Source of the DNA: Dyadobacter bucti
GTDB taxonomy: Bacteria > Bacteroidota > Bacteroidia > Cytophagales > Spirosomataceae
Assembly: GCF_005869225.1 (NCBI RefSeq)
Contig: NZ_SWFP01000001.1
Coordinates: forward strand, 434,001-498,000
Direction: 5' to 3'
DNA length: 64,000 bases
A program made the position numbers and the translations under genes. Of the stretch, positions 26,201-33,937 are shown in pieces (positions within the stretch are counted from its first letter, which is position 1; every line of letters begins with the position of its first letter). The notes below the pieces were generated by a model. The model ran no database searches, had not been told where the DNA came from, and was given only the letters and a program-made list of their open reading frames with translations.

Positions 26201-26646
26201 CCGTTTACAGGCGGCGGAAGCACAGGGATGGAAAGTACCGGCTGAGGTCTTTCTTTGAGGATAATTGTCTTGCCCTCCTGCCTGAAATCGAAGTGCGTAT
26301 TGTTAAGGATCAGTTCCAGCGTCCTGTAAACCGTACGGGTCTCTTTTTTTAAACTGATACCAGTATACGGCGTGATTTTCGGGGACAGATAAAAGATATT
26401 GTAGCCCGATTCCTCTTGTAATTTTTCGAGGGCATTTTTAAGAGAAGCATTGTTGAGCTCCAGGGCTACACGGCTCTGCCGGATATCCTGCGCTCCACTT
26501 ACATTCGCCATTAAAAGCTCGGCGGTAATGATAAGGATGGTACAACAATAAAAGCTGATTTTCATAAGATTGAGAAAATTAGCCCACACCCTGTCCTGCC
26601 AGGAAATAGGGAATACCCAGCTTGCAAAAGCTAAAGATTTTTGCAT
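23251..26646 (-). CDS. SusC/RagA-family TonB-dependent transporter with STN signalling domain
   Basis: From ATG 26646 (MQKSLAFASW) the product has 1,131 residues; ATG 26565 (MKISFYCC), right at the signal peptide core, is an alternative. Domain order: signal peptide ending near SGAQD; an STN domain (about residues 55-130, LKNALEKLQEESGYNIFYLS), which contacts FecR; a CarboxypepD-reg-like domain (VNGQVTDENGEPLPGVSV); a plug with LEEVIVVGYGTQKKATITGS; then a 22-strand barrel ending in LGVDINF. The SusC motif region and the adjacent SusD mark it as a glycan or oligomer importer. With the STN domain it should transmit substrate binding to the neighbouring FecR/sigma pair. Confidence 0.93.
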   Translation of the reverse strand: MQKSLAFASWVFPISWQDRVWANFLNLMKISFYCCTILIITAELLMANVSGAQDIRQSRVALELNNASLKNALEKLQEESGYNIFYLSPKITPYTGISLKKETRTVYRTLELILNNTHFDFRQEGKTIILKERPQPVLSIPVLPPPVNGQVTDENGEPLPGVSVVLKGTTQGTTTNTQGMFQITVPDESSVLIFSFVGYQSQEILLGSRGVVNITLKADTKSLEEVIVVGYGTQKKATITGSIATVDGRTLQAAPSVNITNSLAGRLPGLVAVTRSGEPGNDATTLRIRGSNTLGNNSPLIVIDGIANRTMEGLNPSDIESLTILKDASAAIYGAQAANGVILITTKRGVDGKPRINVTFNQAWSKPTIIPKNADAATYGQMLNEISEYRDRQPVYTDAELEKFRDGSDPLRYPNTDWFKSVFKPYSQQRVTNVSVRGGSENIKYFVSAGAKYQDAIYKNSATNYSQADFRINLDGKLSNYVNLGVDLAGRQENRNYPSASVNTIFNTLFKSKPTMIAYWPNGLAGPDIERGENPVVLVTDQTGYNRTKSYIMQSNVKLSITNPWVKGLSLTTNISFDKTFINGKIWQRPWYLYTWDGQSLDADNQPVLVRGQRGFSEPRLTQNTMNTNRSTLNALLNYERHIGNKHNINVLVGVERMVGDTAGFSAFRRYFITASVDQLYAGGDLEKNNNGSASESARKNYFGRLNYNYQGKYLAEFVFRYDGSYIFPEAKRFGFFPGVSLGWQVSEENFWKDKGLFVNYLKVRGSWGKLGNDRITPYQYLSSYGFSTNYVFNGDVEKKTLPELRIANPNVTWEVANQSNIGLEGEMFSGALHFSADYFYNFRNNILWFRNASVPTTTGLTLPRENIGEVINQGFEFEVGYNRKIGDFEYGVSVNGGHQKNKIHFWDETPGLPEYQQSTGHPMNSALYYQAIGIFRDQAAVDNYPHWANARPGDIIFEDVNRDGQIDGQDQVRNDKTDLPTFTGGVSINLRYKAFYADILFQGAAGAVRTYFTNSGNFGNFLAEDADGRWTDDNPDATKPRTWSTTEEYWASINNTYWVRNNDYIRLKNLMVGYNVPTQVTKKLGLSGLRIYASGVNLLTIDKLKSFDPETIGFSYPTNKLFNLGVDINF

Positions 26647-26812
26647 ACTTTTGTTATGTTTAGAAAGTTGGTTCCAATTTTTTGAACAAGAACTCCTCAT
26701 CGCTGTCCAAGGCCGGGGAGTTTTTTTGTTTTCAATCGGCCGGGTCTTACGGTGCCCTGCTGTTGTATTTTCCAGTATAGGTCATTTGTTAAAGATTTAG
26801 TGGATCAGAAGT
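26647..26812 (-). promoter_or_regulatory. Leader between fecR and susC
   Basis: This 166-bp spacer is longer than others in the operon. AACTCC (26691-26696) and GGAGTT (26717-26722) could form a 6-bp stem with a 20-nt loop, with a run of T (plus strand) beside it. It might hold an attenuator or the sigma-dependent promoter of susC. The evidence is weak. Confidence 0.25.
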
Positions 26813-27823
26813 TTAGTGGCATTTTTCCCCGTCAATGACCAGATCCCGGCCATTGATCGAAAACGTCGTATTGCTCGTCGTCGAAAGTATCCTGAACACT
26901 TCCTCAATTGTTTCCGTCCCCGAAAACCGGCCGGTGATCGTGCATTGCCTGAGTGCAGGGTTTTTAAAAGATATGCTGACATCATAACGTTTTTCAAGCC
27001 GCGCTGCGAGCTCCCCGAATGGCAGGGCATCGAAAGTCATGTCTGTTTGCGCCCAGGCCACAGTTTCATTGGCTCTGACCATTTTCTCCCCTGAATGCAG
27101 GGTAGCGGTATTGAATACAACCTGCTTGTTTTCGGTCAGGATCGCCAGCAGTTTACGCTCATTTTCAACTCTTACTTTGCCTCTGGTTACGGTAATGACC
27201 ACTTCTTTCTGATCTTGCCACGCCTTGATGTTGAAGGCTGTGCCCAAAACAGTCGTTTTTACGTTTCCGGTGCTGATGATAAAAGGCACATCGCTCTTTT
27301 TATTTTGACCTGGTCCCAAATGCACGACATCAAAATAAGCTTCCCCGACAAGGGTTACCTCACGGGTGGTTTTGTTAAATTCCTTTCCGTAGGTCAGACT
27401 GCTTTTTCCATGCAATACAACAGTACTCCCGTCAGGAAGCGTAACAAAACGATTGGGCGATTTCCTTTCGGCACTGACGGCCTGTGCCACCGTTGTACTT
27501 TTCTTGTCTTTGTGATTTCGCGAAAGAAAAAAAGTACTTGCTACCCCGGCTAATACAATAAAAATGGCCGCCGCCCGGAAATACCAGGTGCTGAAAATAT
27601 GCACCGCCGGCTTTTCGGGCGTGCGCAGACGGTTGGAGATATTGTCTTTCAGCCGAGCTTCCAGAGACGAAACCTCTTCATCATCCATCAGATCGGTCGC
27701 GTCAGCTTCATCCTGAAAAACCTGATAATACTGTTCAATAGCCAGCGTTTCATCCGCAGTGGCCACGCCGTCCAGATACTTTTGTACCAGCTTCCTGAAT
27801 TCGTTTTTGTTCATTCCTGACAT
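26813..27823 (-). CDS. FecR-family anti-sigma factor
   Basis: The 336-residue protein has a cytoplasmic helical N-terminus (FRKLVQKYLDGVATADETLAIEQYY) that would hold the sigma factor, one membrane helix (about 80-100, FRAAAIFIVLAGVASTFFL), a periplasmic FecR domain (about 120-225: RFVTLPDGSTVVLHGKSSL, REVTLVGEAYFDV, VLGTAFNIKAW), and a C-terminal DUF4974 domain (FDALPFGELAARLEKRYDVS). The last domain contacts the STN domain of the transporter. It sits between its sigma gene (163 bp upstream) and susC. Two overlapping inverted repeats lie immediately before its ATG. Confidence 0.94.
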   Translation of the reverse strand: MSGMNKNEFRKLVQKYLDGVATADETLAIEQYYQVFQDEADATDLMDDEEVSSLEARLKDNISNRLRTPEKPAVHIFSTWYFRAAAIFIVLAGVASTFFLSRNHKDKKSTTVAQAVSAERKSPNRFVTLPDGSTVVLHGKSSLTYGKEFNKTTREVTLVGEAYFDVVHLGPGQNKKSDVPFIISTGNVKTTVLGTAFNIKAWQDQKEVVITVTRGKVRVENERKLLAILTENKQVVFNTATLHSGEKMVRANETVAWAQTDMTFDALPFGELAARLEKRYDVSISFKNPALRQCTITGRFSGTETIEEVFRILSTTSNTTFSINGRDLVIDGEKCH

Positions 27824-27862
27824 CTGTATACCGATCTTTAATTATACAGTATATTAATCGGT
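27824..27862 (-). promoter_or_regulatory. Overlapping inverted repeats upstream of fecR
   Basis: CTGTATA (27824-27830) pairs with TATACAG (27843-27849), and ACCGAT (27830-27835) pairs with ATCGGT (27857-27862). The two structures share bases and exclude each other. They begin at the base next to the ATG. They could be an operator or an mRNA switch controlling FecR translation. Confidence 0.35.
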
Positions 27863-27986
27863 AAAAACCTCCCATACAGGAAGCAATTTTTTTTAATTAA
27901 CAAAAATGCAAAGCAATATGCTGTGCGCGGAAAGTGTAAATGAAGGCTAAATGCAAGGGTGCGTTTACCCGTTACAGAAGTGTTTT

Positions 27987-28565
27987 TCAGGAAAAACAGG
28001 CGGCCAGTGCAGTCAGAAAAAGCAGCTTTGAAACCGATGACCGAAGGCTGTCCTGGGCTGTATTCAATTGGTTCTGAACAGTTTTCTGAGAGATATTCAG
28101 ATGTTCGCTGATTTCTTTGGTGGTCATTTCTTCCAGGTAGCGCAGCCTGAATATTTCCCGCCGCTTTTCAGGCTGCTGGTTCAGCCAGGTTTGTACCGCG
28201 GCGATCAGGTCTTTTTCAAAGCATCCTGAATCTGCCTCCTCCGAAGAAAGCGCAATGTAGTCCAGCGGCTCCTCGAAATAGGGCAGCTTTTTGGTTTTAT
28301 TATAAAGCATAAAAACCTGGTAACGCACCGAAGTGACCAGGTATGCAGCCAGATTATCTATTTCCTTTTGCGCACGTTTTGTCCAGAGATCTATGAAAAT
28401 ATCCTGTACAATTTCCTCGCTCTGCTCCGGATTATGCAGCCGTTTGTATGCTTCGTTATAGAGTTTTTTCCAGAACCTGCTGTAAATTTCGTCAAAAGCT
28501 GCCTCCGAACCCTGTGTCAGCAGAGACTTGAGTTCATCATCGTTGAGATTTCCGCAGGCAGCCAT
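27987..28565 (-). CDS. ECF-type RNA polymerase sigma factor
   Basis: The 192-residue protein has region 2 (DEIYSRFWKKLYNEAYKRL, then SEEIVQDIFIDLW) and region 4 (RREIFRLRYLEEMTTKEIS and NISQKTVQNQLNTAQDSL). This is the Bacteroidota FecI-like ECF group that partners FecR proteins. The last ~12 residues are hydrophobic (LLFLTALAACF), unlike most ECF factors, and may anchor or regulate it. It heads the SusCD locus reading leftwards. A perfect 11-bp inverted repeat lies 5 bp before the start codon. Confidence 0.94.
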   Translation of the reverse strand: MAACGNLNDDELKSLLTQGSEAAFDEIYSRFWKKLYNEAYKRLHNPEQSEEIVQDIFIDLWTKRAQKEIDNLAAYLVTSVRYQVFMLYNKTKKLPYFEEPLDYIALSSEEADSGCFEKDLIAAVQTWLNQQPEKRREIFRLRYLEEMTTKEISEHLNISQKTVQNQLNTAQDSLRSSVSKLLFLTALAACFS

Positions 28566-28569
28566 ACCG

Positions 28570-28596
28570 TTTTTATATTCAAGCCGAATATAAAAA
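28570..28596. promoter_or_regulatory. Perfect AT-rich palindrome before the ECF sigma gene
   Basis: TTTTTATATTC (28570-28580) and GAATATAAAAA (28586-28596) are exact inverted repeats with a 5-bp centre. The site begins 5 bp upstream of the sigma ATG and 54 bp after the PepSY stop. It may be an operator, a translation-blocking hairpin or a weak terminator. Confidence 0.5.
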
Positions 28597-28649
28597 GAAT
28601 TAATGATTAGCGGGAAAAAACCTTACGGTTCTGCTGCCCCCTGTGACCG

Positions 28650-29987
28650 TTATATGTCCTGCAGTCCGGGTTTAAAAACAGGCCGTCTGGTTTTCCTGGC
28701 AGACGTTCCGGCCAGCCTTTCATCAGCCACGATAATACCGCCGGACAGATCCCCGGTTCTTTGTTGTCCCTTTTTCTTTTTCTTCTTGCTGTTACCAAAA
28801 CCTCTTCTGTTCCACCAGATAATGAAGCCCGTTACGGGCAGGGAGGCGCCGATCAATGATGCAAAAAACGCCAGCACCTTACCTGGAAAACCGAGTATGC
28901 TGCCGACGTGGATATCATAATTCATTTTCCTCAGCTTCGTGCCGAAGGACGCACCGGCGAATTCCACATCATACACACCGTCTCTGGGCAACTGTCTAAG
29001 CGTATGCCTGTCGAAAGCGTAGCTCTGGCTGTTGTAAAACTGCCCGACAGACGGGTAAACGTATATGGAAATCGCCGATTTGGCATCCGTTGTATCCGGA
29101 AAGCTGTAATAAAAACCTTTGGTGTCAGGATGAGCATCGAGCACCATATTCCAAGCTTTGTCCATCGCCTGATCCGCCGTAAAAAATTTGTTTATCTGAA
29201 GAGAATCAGAGCTTTTCGCACGGTATTCCGCCAAAGTTTCGCCGCCTGAGGTGGCCCAGTAAAGGCCCTTGCTATACCATTCGATCCCGTATACCATGCC
29301 CGTAAGCGCGATAGCCAGCAAAAACAAAAGTGAATAGAACCCGAGTACATTGTGCAGGTCAAGGTTAACCCGCTTGAAAGTACCGTTCCATTTGATCCTG
29401 AAACTTTTATCGACCGTGCTTTTCGACCATTTCTTGGGGTACCACCAGATCAGCCCGGTAATTAGCAGCACCACAAAAATCATTGTTCCATAGTTGACGA
29501 TCGGCCGGCCGATTTCATAAGGTAACCATAGAAACCGATGCCCCATGAGCACCCACCGGAAAAAGCCTTCTTCGTCTTTTTCATGTATTTCGCGGCTCAC
29601 GATCCGGCCGGAATACGGTTCCAGTTGCAACGTGTAATGCCGTTTTTCATAATCACCAACCGCAACATGGATAGTCCTTCCCTGATGGTATTCGGCATAG
29701 CTGACTTCCTCGCCGGGGTATGCAGCTGCGGCAATCTGCCTGATCGCAGAAGGTGTCAGAACGGGCTTATCCTGTTTTTCAACCCGCGTTTCAGGATTCA
29801 GCAAGGATGTGATTTCTTCATTGAAAACCCAGATACAGGCTGTAATACAAACAATGAACACGATAACCCCCGAAATAAGGCCCAGCCACAAATGAAGCCA
29901 GTCATTGATGCGCCGGAAGCGGGATTTCCCTTCTTTTTTTAAGGGTCTTTTTGCCGGAGTCGCAGAGGATATGTTGAAAAATTTCAT
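28650..29987 (-). CDS. PepSY-associated transmembrane protein (XusC-like ferric-siderophore reductase/transport candidate)
   Basis: From ATG 29987 (MKFFNISSATP) the product has 445 residues; the frame extends 15 codons upstream without support. Four membrane helices are visible: WLGLISGVIVFIVCITACIW, MIFVVLLITGLIWW, LLFLLAIALTGMVYGIEWY and VLAFFASLIGASLPVTGFIIWW. Two periplasmic PepSY regions contain GRTIHVAVGDYEKRHYTLQL and DPYSGR-like turns. Bacteroidota and pseudomonad relatives (PiuB, FoxB, XusC) work in release of iron from siderophores at the inner membrane. It is divergent from a sigma/TonB receptor/DUF4374 operon, which supports that role here. Reductase activity is inferred. Confidence 0.86.
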   Translation of the reverse strand: MKFFNISSATPAKRPLKKEGKSRFRRINDWLHLWLGLISGVIVFIVCITACIWVFNEEITSLLNPETRVEKQDKPVLTPSAIRQIAAAAYPGEEVSYAEYHQGRTIHVAVGDYEKRHYTLQLEPYSGRIVSREIHEKDEEGFFRWVLMGHRFLWLPYEIGRPIVNYGTMIFVVLLITGLIWWYPKKWSKSTVDKSFRIKWNGTFKRVNLDLHNVLGFYSLLFLLAIALTGMVYGIEWYSKGLYWATSGGETLAEYRAKSSDSLQINKFFTADQAMDKAWNMVLDAHPDTKGFYYSFPDTTDAKSAISIYVYPSVGQFYNSQSYAFDRHTLRQLPRDGVYDVEFAGASFGTKLRKMNYDIHVGSILGFPGKVLAFFASLIGASLPVTGFIIWWNRRGFGNSKKKKKKGQQRTGDLSGGIIVADERLAGTSARKTRRPVFKPGLQDI

Positions 29988-30075
29988 GTTCGGTTCAGTT
30001 ATATAGTATCGGAGACGCCGGAAGATTTTCAATTTTTTGTCAAAAAATTCTGATCAGCCTGCGTGCCGGATGCCG

Positions 30076-30107
30076 CAAAAATAAATAGTTATTTAAAACA
30101 AGTCCAA
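30076..30107 (-). promoter_or_regulatory. Candidate promoter of the PepSY gene
   Basis: On the minus strand TATTTTTG (30076-30083) fits TAnnTTTG, and a TTG (30105-30107) lies 21 bp upstream. The start codon is about 90 bp downstream. The spacer includes an AAATAA/TTATTT inverted repeat that could bind a regulator. No clear Fur box is seen. Confidence 0.4.
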
Positions 30108-30123
30108 ATAAATTTTAAATCTA

Positions 30124-30144
30124 ACAAACCTGTCATAAGTTTGT
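30124..30144 (+). promoter_or_regulatory. Candidate -7 box and operator of the sigma/TonB-receptor operon
   Basis: TAAGTTTG (30136-30143) matches TAnnTTTG, 28 bp upstream of the ECF sigma ATG. It is overlapped by the inverted repeat ACAAAC (30124-30129) / GTTTGT (30139-30144). I see no good -33 TTG, so the promoter may need an activator. Confidence 0.35.
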
Positions 30145-30171
30145 AACCTTCAAAAAAGCCCTCGTAACAGA

Positions 30172-30741
30172 ATGTACCCGGACAATGAAACTGACATACT
30201 GCCTTTGTATCAGCGGCTTGACCAGGAAGGCACATTTGAGTTTTTGTACAACCAGCATGCTCCCGTTTTATTAAGAATTTGCTGCACTTTCTGCGGAGAC
30301 GAGCAGGTAGCGTCCGACATGGTCCAGGAAATTTTCTGTTCACTGTGGGAGCGTCGTCACAGCATTGAAATAGAGGGACCTTTTGAAAACTATCTGTACC
30401 GATGTGCCAAGTTCCAATATTATAACTACTGCCGGCGGAGAGCTACGGACGAGCGTGTGCTGGCACAGGTCGGGCTGAGGCAAAATTCAAATGATCTCAG
30501 CACGGAACGTGAAATTGAGTTTAACGACATTACAAAAAGCATCGACAATCTCGTGGAGCAGCTGCCCGCACAATGTCAGAAAGTATACAAACTTAGCCGG
30601 CAGGAAGGATTAAAAGTCCCCGAAATCGCTTCCGCCCTGCTCCTTTCGGAAAAAACTGTAAAAAATCATCTTACCAAAGCACTAGGCTTTCTGCGTCTCA
30701 GTATCAGGGACATGTTCCTGATATTCATTTGTCTTTCATAA
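30172..30741 (+). CDS. ECF-type sigma factor of the iron-uptake operon
   Basis: The 189-residue protein has region 2 (YNQHAPVLLRICCTFCGDEQ, then ASDMVQEIFCSLWERR) and region 4 (LPAQCQKVYKLSRQEGLKVP with LLLSEKTVKNHLTKAL). It ends in a hydrophobic tail (MFLIFICLS), like the other two sigma factors in this window. It is first in an operon with a small anti-sigma, a TonB receptor and a DUF4374 lipoprotein. It should direct transcription of the receptor genes when iron chelate is bound. ATG 30172 is used. An unusual Cys-rich patch (ICCTFCGDE) lies in region 2. Confidence 0.93.
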   Translation: MYPDNETDILPLYQRLDQEGTFEFLYNQHAPVLLRICCTFCGDEQVASDMVQEIFCSLWERRHSIEIEGPFENYLYRCAKFQYYNYCRRRATDERVLAQVGLRQNSNDLSTEREIEFNDITKSIDNLVEQLPAQCQKVYKLSRQEGLKVPEIASALLLSEKTVKNHLTKALGFLRLSIRDMFLIFICLS

Positions 30742-30860
30742 GTTAATCTGACGTTTCCGCAATCGACGAAGTCAGCGTATTTCCCAAAAATGACATTTTT
30801 TTCTTTTTGAACTGGGACTAAGACTGGGTTTATGTTACTCATATCAAAACCAGCGAATCC

Positions 30861-31493
30861 ATGCAGCCGATCGATCCAGATTTACTCGATAAATACTTTT
30901 CCGGAAAATGCAGCCCTGATGAGGAAAGCACAGTCAGAAAGTGGCTGGCAAGGCCGGTCAGGAATGAACAGGAATTACTCGCCGAAACCTGGAATGCAAT
31001 CAACCGAAAGACCATCAACAAACAAAAACCTGTCCGGACAACCATCTGGCTGCGTTATGCGGCTGCCGCCTGCTTGCTACTGGCAGGATGGTTTGCCCCG
31101 GACTTTCTGGTCAAACCCAGGCAGCATTACTCGATCAGGAATACGAGCCCTAGCACTTACAGGAATTACAAATTGGCAGGGTTGGATTTTAAGCTGCCGC
31201 CGTCCGGTGAGGCCCGGTTTGAGCAGGGGCCGCACAAAACCAGGGTTGCTTTCGCAATCTGCGGGAATACCGAAATTAAAAATACCAGCGAAAACGATAT
31301 TGACATAGTCCTGAACGCAAGCTGTAAAGCTCCGGAAGGTATTTCTTATCCGCTGGCTTGCAAAAAAGGCAAGAGCTACCTCGCACTTCAGTTTCATTAT
31401 AAATCGGAGGAAATGGTGCTGGTCGACACAGACAGAATTTATGATCTGCCGCTTCGGCTGCAAGGTAAAGCGCATCAATTCATGGGGATTTAA
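30861..31493 (+). CDS. Putative anti-sigma factor without a canonical FecR domain
   Basis: The 210-residue protein begins like FecR proteins (LLDKYFSGKCSPDEESTVRKW), has one membrane helix (about 62-82, LRYAAAACLLLAGWF) and a periplasmic part of ~125 residues. That part lacks the FecR signatures (PDGSxV.L, GEA.F.V, LGT.F.V) and the DUF4974 tail. Instead it has short beta-rich segments with two cysteines (FAICGNTEI and LNASCKA) and a third in LACKKG. Position between an ECF sigma and its receptor gene argues for an anti-sigma. The neighbouring receptor has no STN domain, so signalling must differ from the classical Fec scheme. Confidence 0.7.
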   Translation: MQPIDPDLLDKYFSGKCSPDEESTVRKWLARPVRNEQELLAETWNAINRKTINKQKPVRTTIWLRYAAAACLLLAGWFAPDFLVKPRQHYSIRNTSPSTYRNYKLAGLDFKLPPSGEARFEQGPHKTRVAFAICGNTEIKNTSENDIDIVLNASCKAPEGISYPLACKKGKSYLALQFHYKSEEMVLVDTDRIYDLPLRLQGKAHQFMGI

Positions 31494-31520
31494 ATTTCCC
31501 GGTATCAAAAATCAGGCAAA

Positions 31521-33905
31521 ATGTTGCGCTTAATCGTATTGATATTCATTATTTTGATCACAAATCCGCTGAATACATTTGCGCAGGTCACGGGTAAAAA
31601 AACCGTTTCAGGGCAAGTAAGGGAAAACAACGGCAAACCTGTTCCTTTCGCCACTGTACAGATCGATTCACTTGGGATTGCGGTCACAGCCGACGAAAAC
31701 GGCAATTTCAAAATAACCGGAATCCCCGCCGGAAACCATTATTTCAAGTCCAATGCAGTCGGATTTCAGGAACAGTCCAGAAGAGCAAGCCTGGCAGGTA
31801 CTTCAAAAGAAATAAAAATTCATTTTGAGCTCACGCCTGCCGTCAAACAGTTGGATGAGGCAACCGTTCAAGGCAAAAAGGAAGCGCAAAAAACAGCGGA
31901 ACAACCTTTTTCAGTGAATGTCATCCAGACCCGCGAACTTGAGAACAAAACGCTCGATATCAACCAGATCCTCGACCAGTCAACCGGCGTCAGGATCAGG
32001 GAGTCCGGTGGATTAGGCTCTGATTTTAATTTCTCGCTTAACGGACTTTCAGGCAAACAGGTCAGGTTTTTTATTGACGGCATTCCGATGGAAAACCTGG
32101 GAAGGACTTTTAGCCTGAATAACTTCCCGGTTAATCTGGTGGATCGCATCGAAGTTTACAAGGGTGTAGTACCGATCGGCCTGGGCAGTGACGCCCTGGG
32201 CGGAGCGGTAAATATCATTTCCAAACAGGATATCGGTTCATTTCTGGACGCTGCATATAGTATCGGTTCTTTTGGCACACACAGGGCGTCGTTTAGCGGA
32301 AAACACCGGCTGAAACGTACCGGGTTTACGATCCGGACCAATGGTTTTTATAATTACAGCGCTAACAATTACCGGATGAACGACATGGAAATCTATGATT
32401 ATGAGCAGAAAAAGTTCATCCGCACTGATATCAAAAGGTTTCACGATCACTACCGGTCAGGAATGGGACAGGTTGAAGGTGGTTTTACGGACGTAAAATG
32501 GGCGGACGAGTTCATGCTTGGTTTTTCAAAAGCAATGCTAAGACAGGATGTTCAGAACAGCCTAGATCTGACGCCGGTAGGCGAAGCAACAACTGATGAG
32601 GACAGCCGCAATTTTACCTTGAAGTTCCGTCGCAGCAATTGGGCGGCCAAAGGCTTATCGACGAGCTACTATGCACAATATAGCACCCTCGAACGAACGA
32701 GTATAGATACTTCGTCAAAAAGATATGACTGGAGTGGGCAGGTGATCCGAATTGAAAACAATTCGCTGGGCGAGCTCGTCCGTGAAAAAACCATTTTCCG
32801 TTATGACCAGTCGTTTTTCCTTCACCGTGCCCATGTTGCCTATGACCTCTCGCCCAATCATCAGATCAGTATCAACTATATCGGCTCCTACTTATCAAGA
32901 AAAGGCGAAAACCGTATCGGAAAAGAAGAAGACGCACCTTTCAAAAGCCCTAACAAATTACACAAGCAAATACTGGGGTTAGGTTACACAGCTACACTTT
33001 TTGATGAAAAACTGAGCGCTATGGCTGCTTTCAAAATGTATTACTTTGATATGCTCACCCGCCAGGCGATCGTCGATAAAGGAGGCAAAACGACCATAGA
33101 TGATATTGGCACCAGTCAGTACAATCCGGGATTTTCCTTGGCTGGAAGATATTTTATCCTGCCCAAGCTTTTTGTCAGGCTTTCATTTGAACGAGCGTTC
33201 AGGATTCCGGAAGACAGGGAAATATTCGGTGATGGCTATACGATACTCGCAAGCCCCGGACTGAAACCCGAGAGCAGCAGTAATTTCAATACCGGCATCC
33301 ATTATCGGCTTGATGCAAACAACTATACTTTTAAAATCGAAGGAAATTATTTCTGGCGCGATGTTAAGGACTATATCTTCCTGAATGCCGACGGCAAACT
33401 GAGCTTTTATGAAAATTTGCTCAATGTGAGAATCAAGGGTTTCGAACTCGACGCTATGCACACATGGAACAAACAAATTTCGCTGAGCGCCAATATGACC
33501 TGGCAAAATGTGCTTAATAATGAGAAATATATCCAGGGCACTACCACCGAAAGCAGGATCTACCGGAACCGCCTTCCCAACATTCCATTTGCGATGGGCA
33601 ATGCAGGTGTTTCTTACAGGTTTCGCAAAAAATCAATTAAAAAACCGTCCGTTTCCGCTTACTACAATGTTCAGTACATCCACCGTTTTTTCCTGAAATA
33701 CGAAGGAATTTCAATGACCGGAACCAAAAATTATGTCCCCTCCCAGTTTGTAAACCATGCAGGTGTGACCTATTCGTCACCCAATGACCATTACAGCCTT
33801 GGGTTTGATGTCCGTAATCTTTACAATGTGCGGGCCTATGATAATTTTCTCATGCAAAAACCCGGAAGAGCCTGCTATCTGAAAATCAGATACTTTATTC
33901 ACTGA
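31521..33905 (+). CDS. TonB-dependent siderophore-type receptor (XusA-like)
   Basis: The 794-residue outer-membrane protein has a signal peptide ending at TFAQ, a carboxypeptidase-regulatory-like domain (about 28-105, VSGQVRENNGKPVPFATVQI), a plug (TLDINQILDQSTGVRIRE, FFIDGIPMENLGR, VNLVDRIEVYKGVVPIGLG, DALGGAVNI) and a barrel ending in CYLKIRYFIH. Size and plug resemble FecA/siderophore receptors rather than SusC. No STN domain is present. Its stop is 32 bp before a DUF4374 lipoprotein gene. With the PepSY protein this recalls the xenosiderophore system XusABC of Bacteroides. The ligand is not predictable. Confidence 0.9.
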   Translation: MLRLIVLIFIILITNPLNTFAQVTGKKTVSGQVRENNGKPVPFATVQIDSLGIAVTADENGNFKITGIPAGNHYFKSNAVGFQEQSRRASLAGTSKEIKIHFELTPAVKQLDEATVQGKKEAQKTAEQPFSVNVIQTRELENKTLDINQILDQSTGVRIRESGGLGSDFNFSLNGLSGKQVRFFIDGIPMENLGRTFSLNNFPVNLVDRIEVYKGVVPIGLGSDALGGAVNIISKQDIGSFLDAAYSIGSFGTHRASFSGKHRLKRTGFTIRTNGFYNYSANNYRMNDMEIYDYEQKKFIRTDIKRFHDHYRSGMGQVEGGFTDVKWADEFMLGFSKAMLRQDVQNSLDLTPVGEATTDEDSRNFTLKFRRSNWAAKGLSTSYYAQYSTLERTSIDTSSKRYDWSGQVIRIENNSLGELVREKTIFRYDQSFFLHRAHVAYDLSPNHQISINYIGSYLSRKGENRIGKEEDAPFKSPNKLHKQILGLGYTATLFDEKLSAMAAFKMYYFDMLTRQAIVDKGGKTTIDDIGTSQYNPGFSLAGRYFILPKLFVRLSFERAFRIPEDREIFGDGYTILASPGLKPESSSNFNTGIHYRLDANNYTFKIEGNYFWRDVKDYIFLNADGKLSFYENLLNVRIKGFELDAMHTWNKQISLSANMTWQNVLNNEKYIQGTTTESRIYRNRLPNIPFAMGNAGVSYRFRKKSIKKPSVSAYYNVQYIHRFFLKYEGISMTGTKNYVPSQFVNHAGVTYSSPNDHYSLGFDVRNLYNVRAYDNFLMQKPGRACYLKIRYFIH

Positions 33906-33937
33906 TCCCCTTTATTTTATTATATCTGTTTAAAACA

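Noticed and set aside
29988..30171. Fur box in the divergent iron-locus promoter
   Set aside because: AT-rich inverted repeats are present but none resembles the GATAATGATAATC-type Fur consensus well enough.
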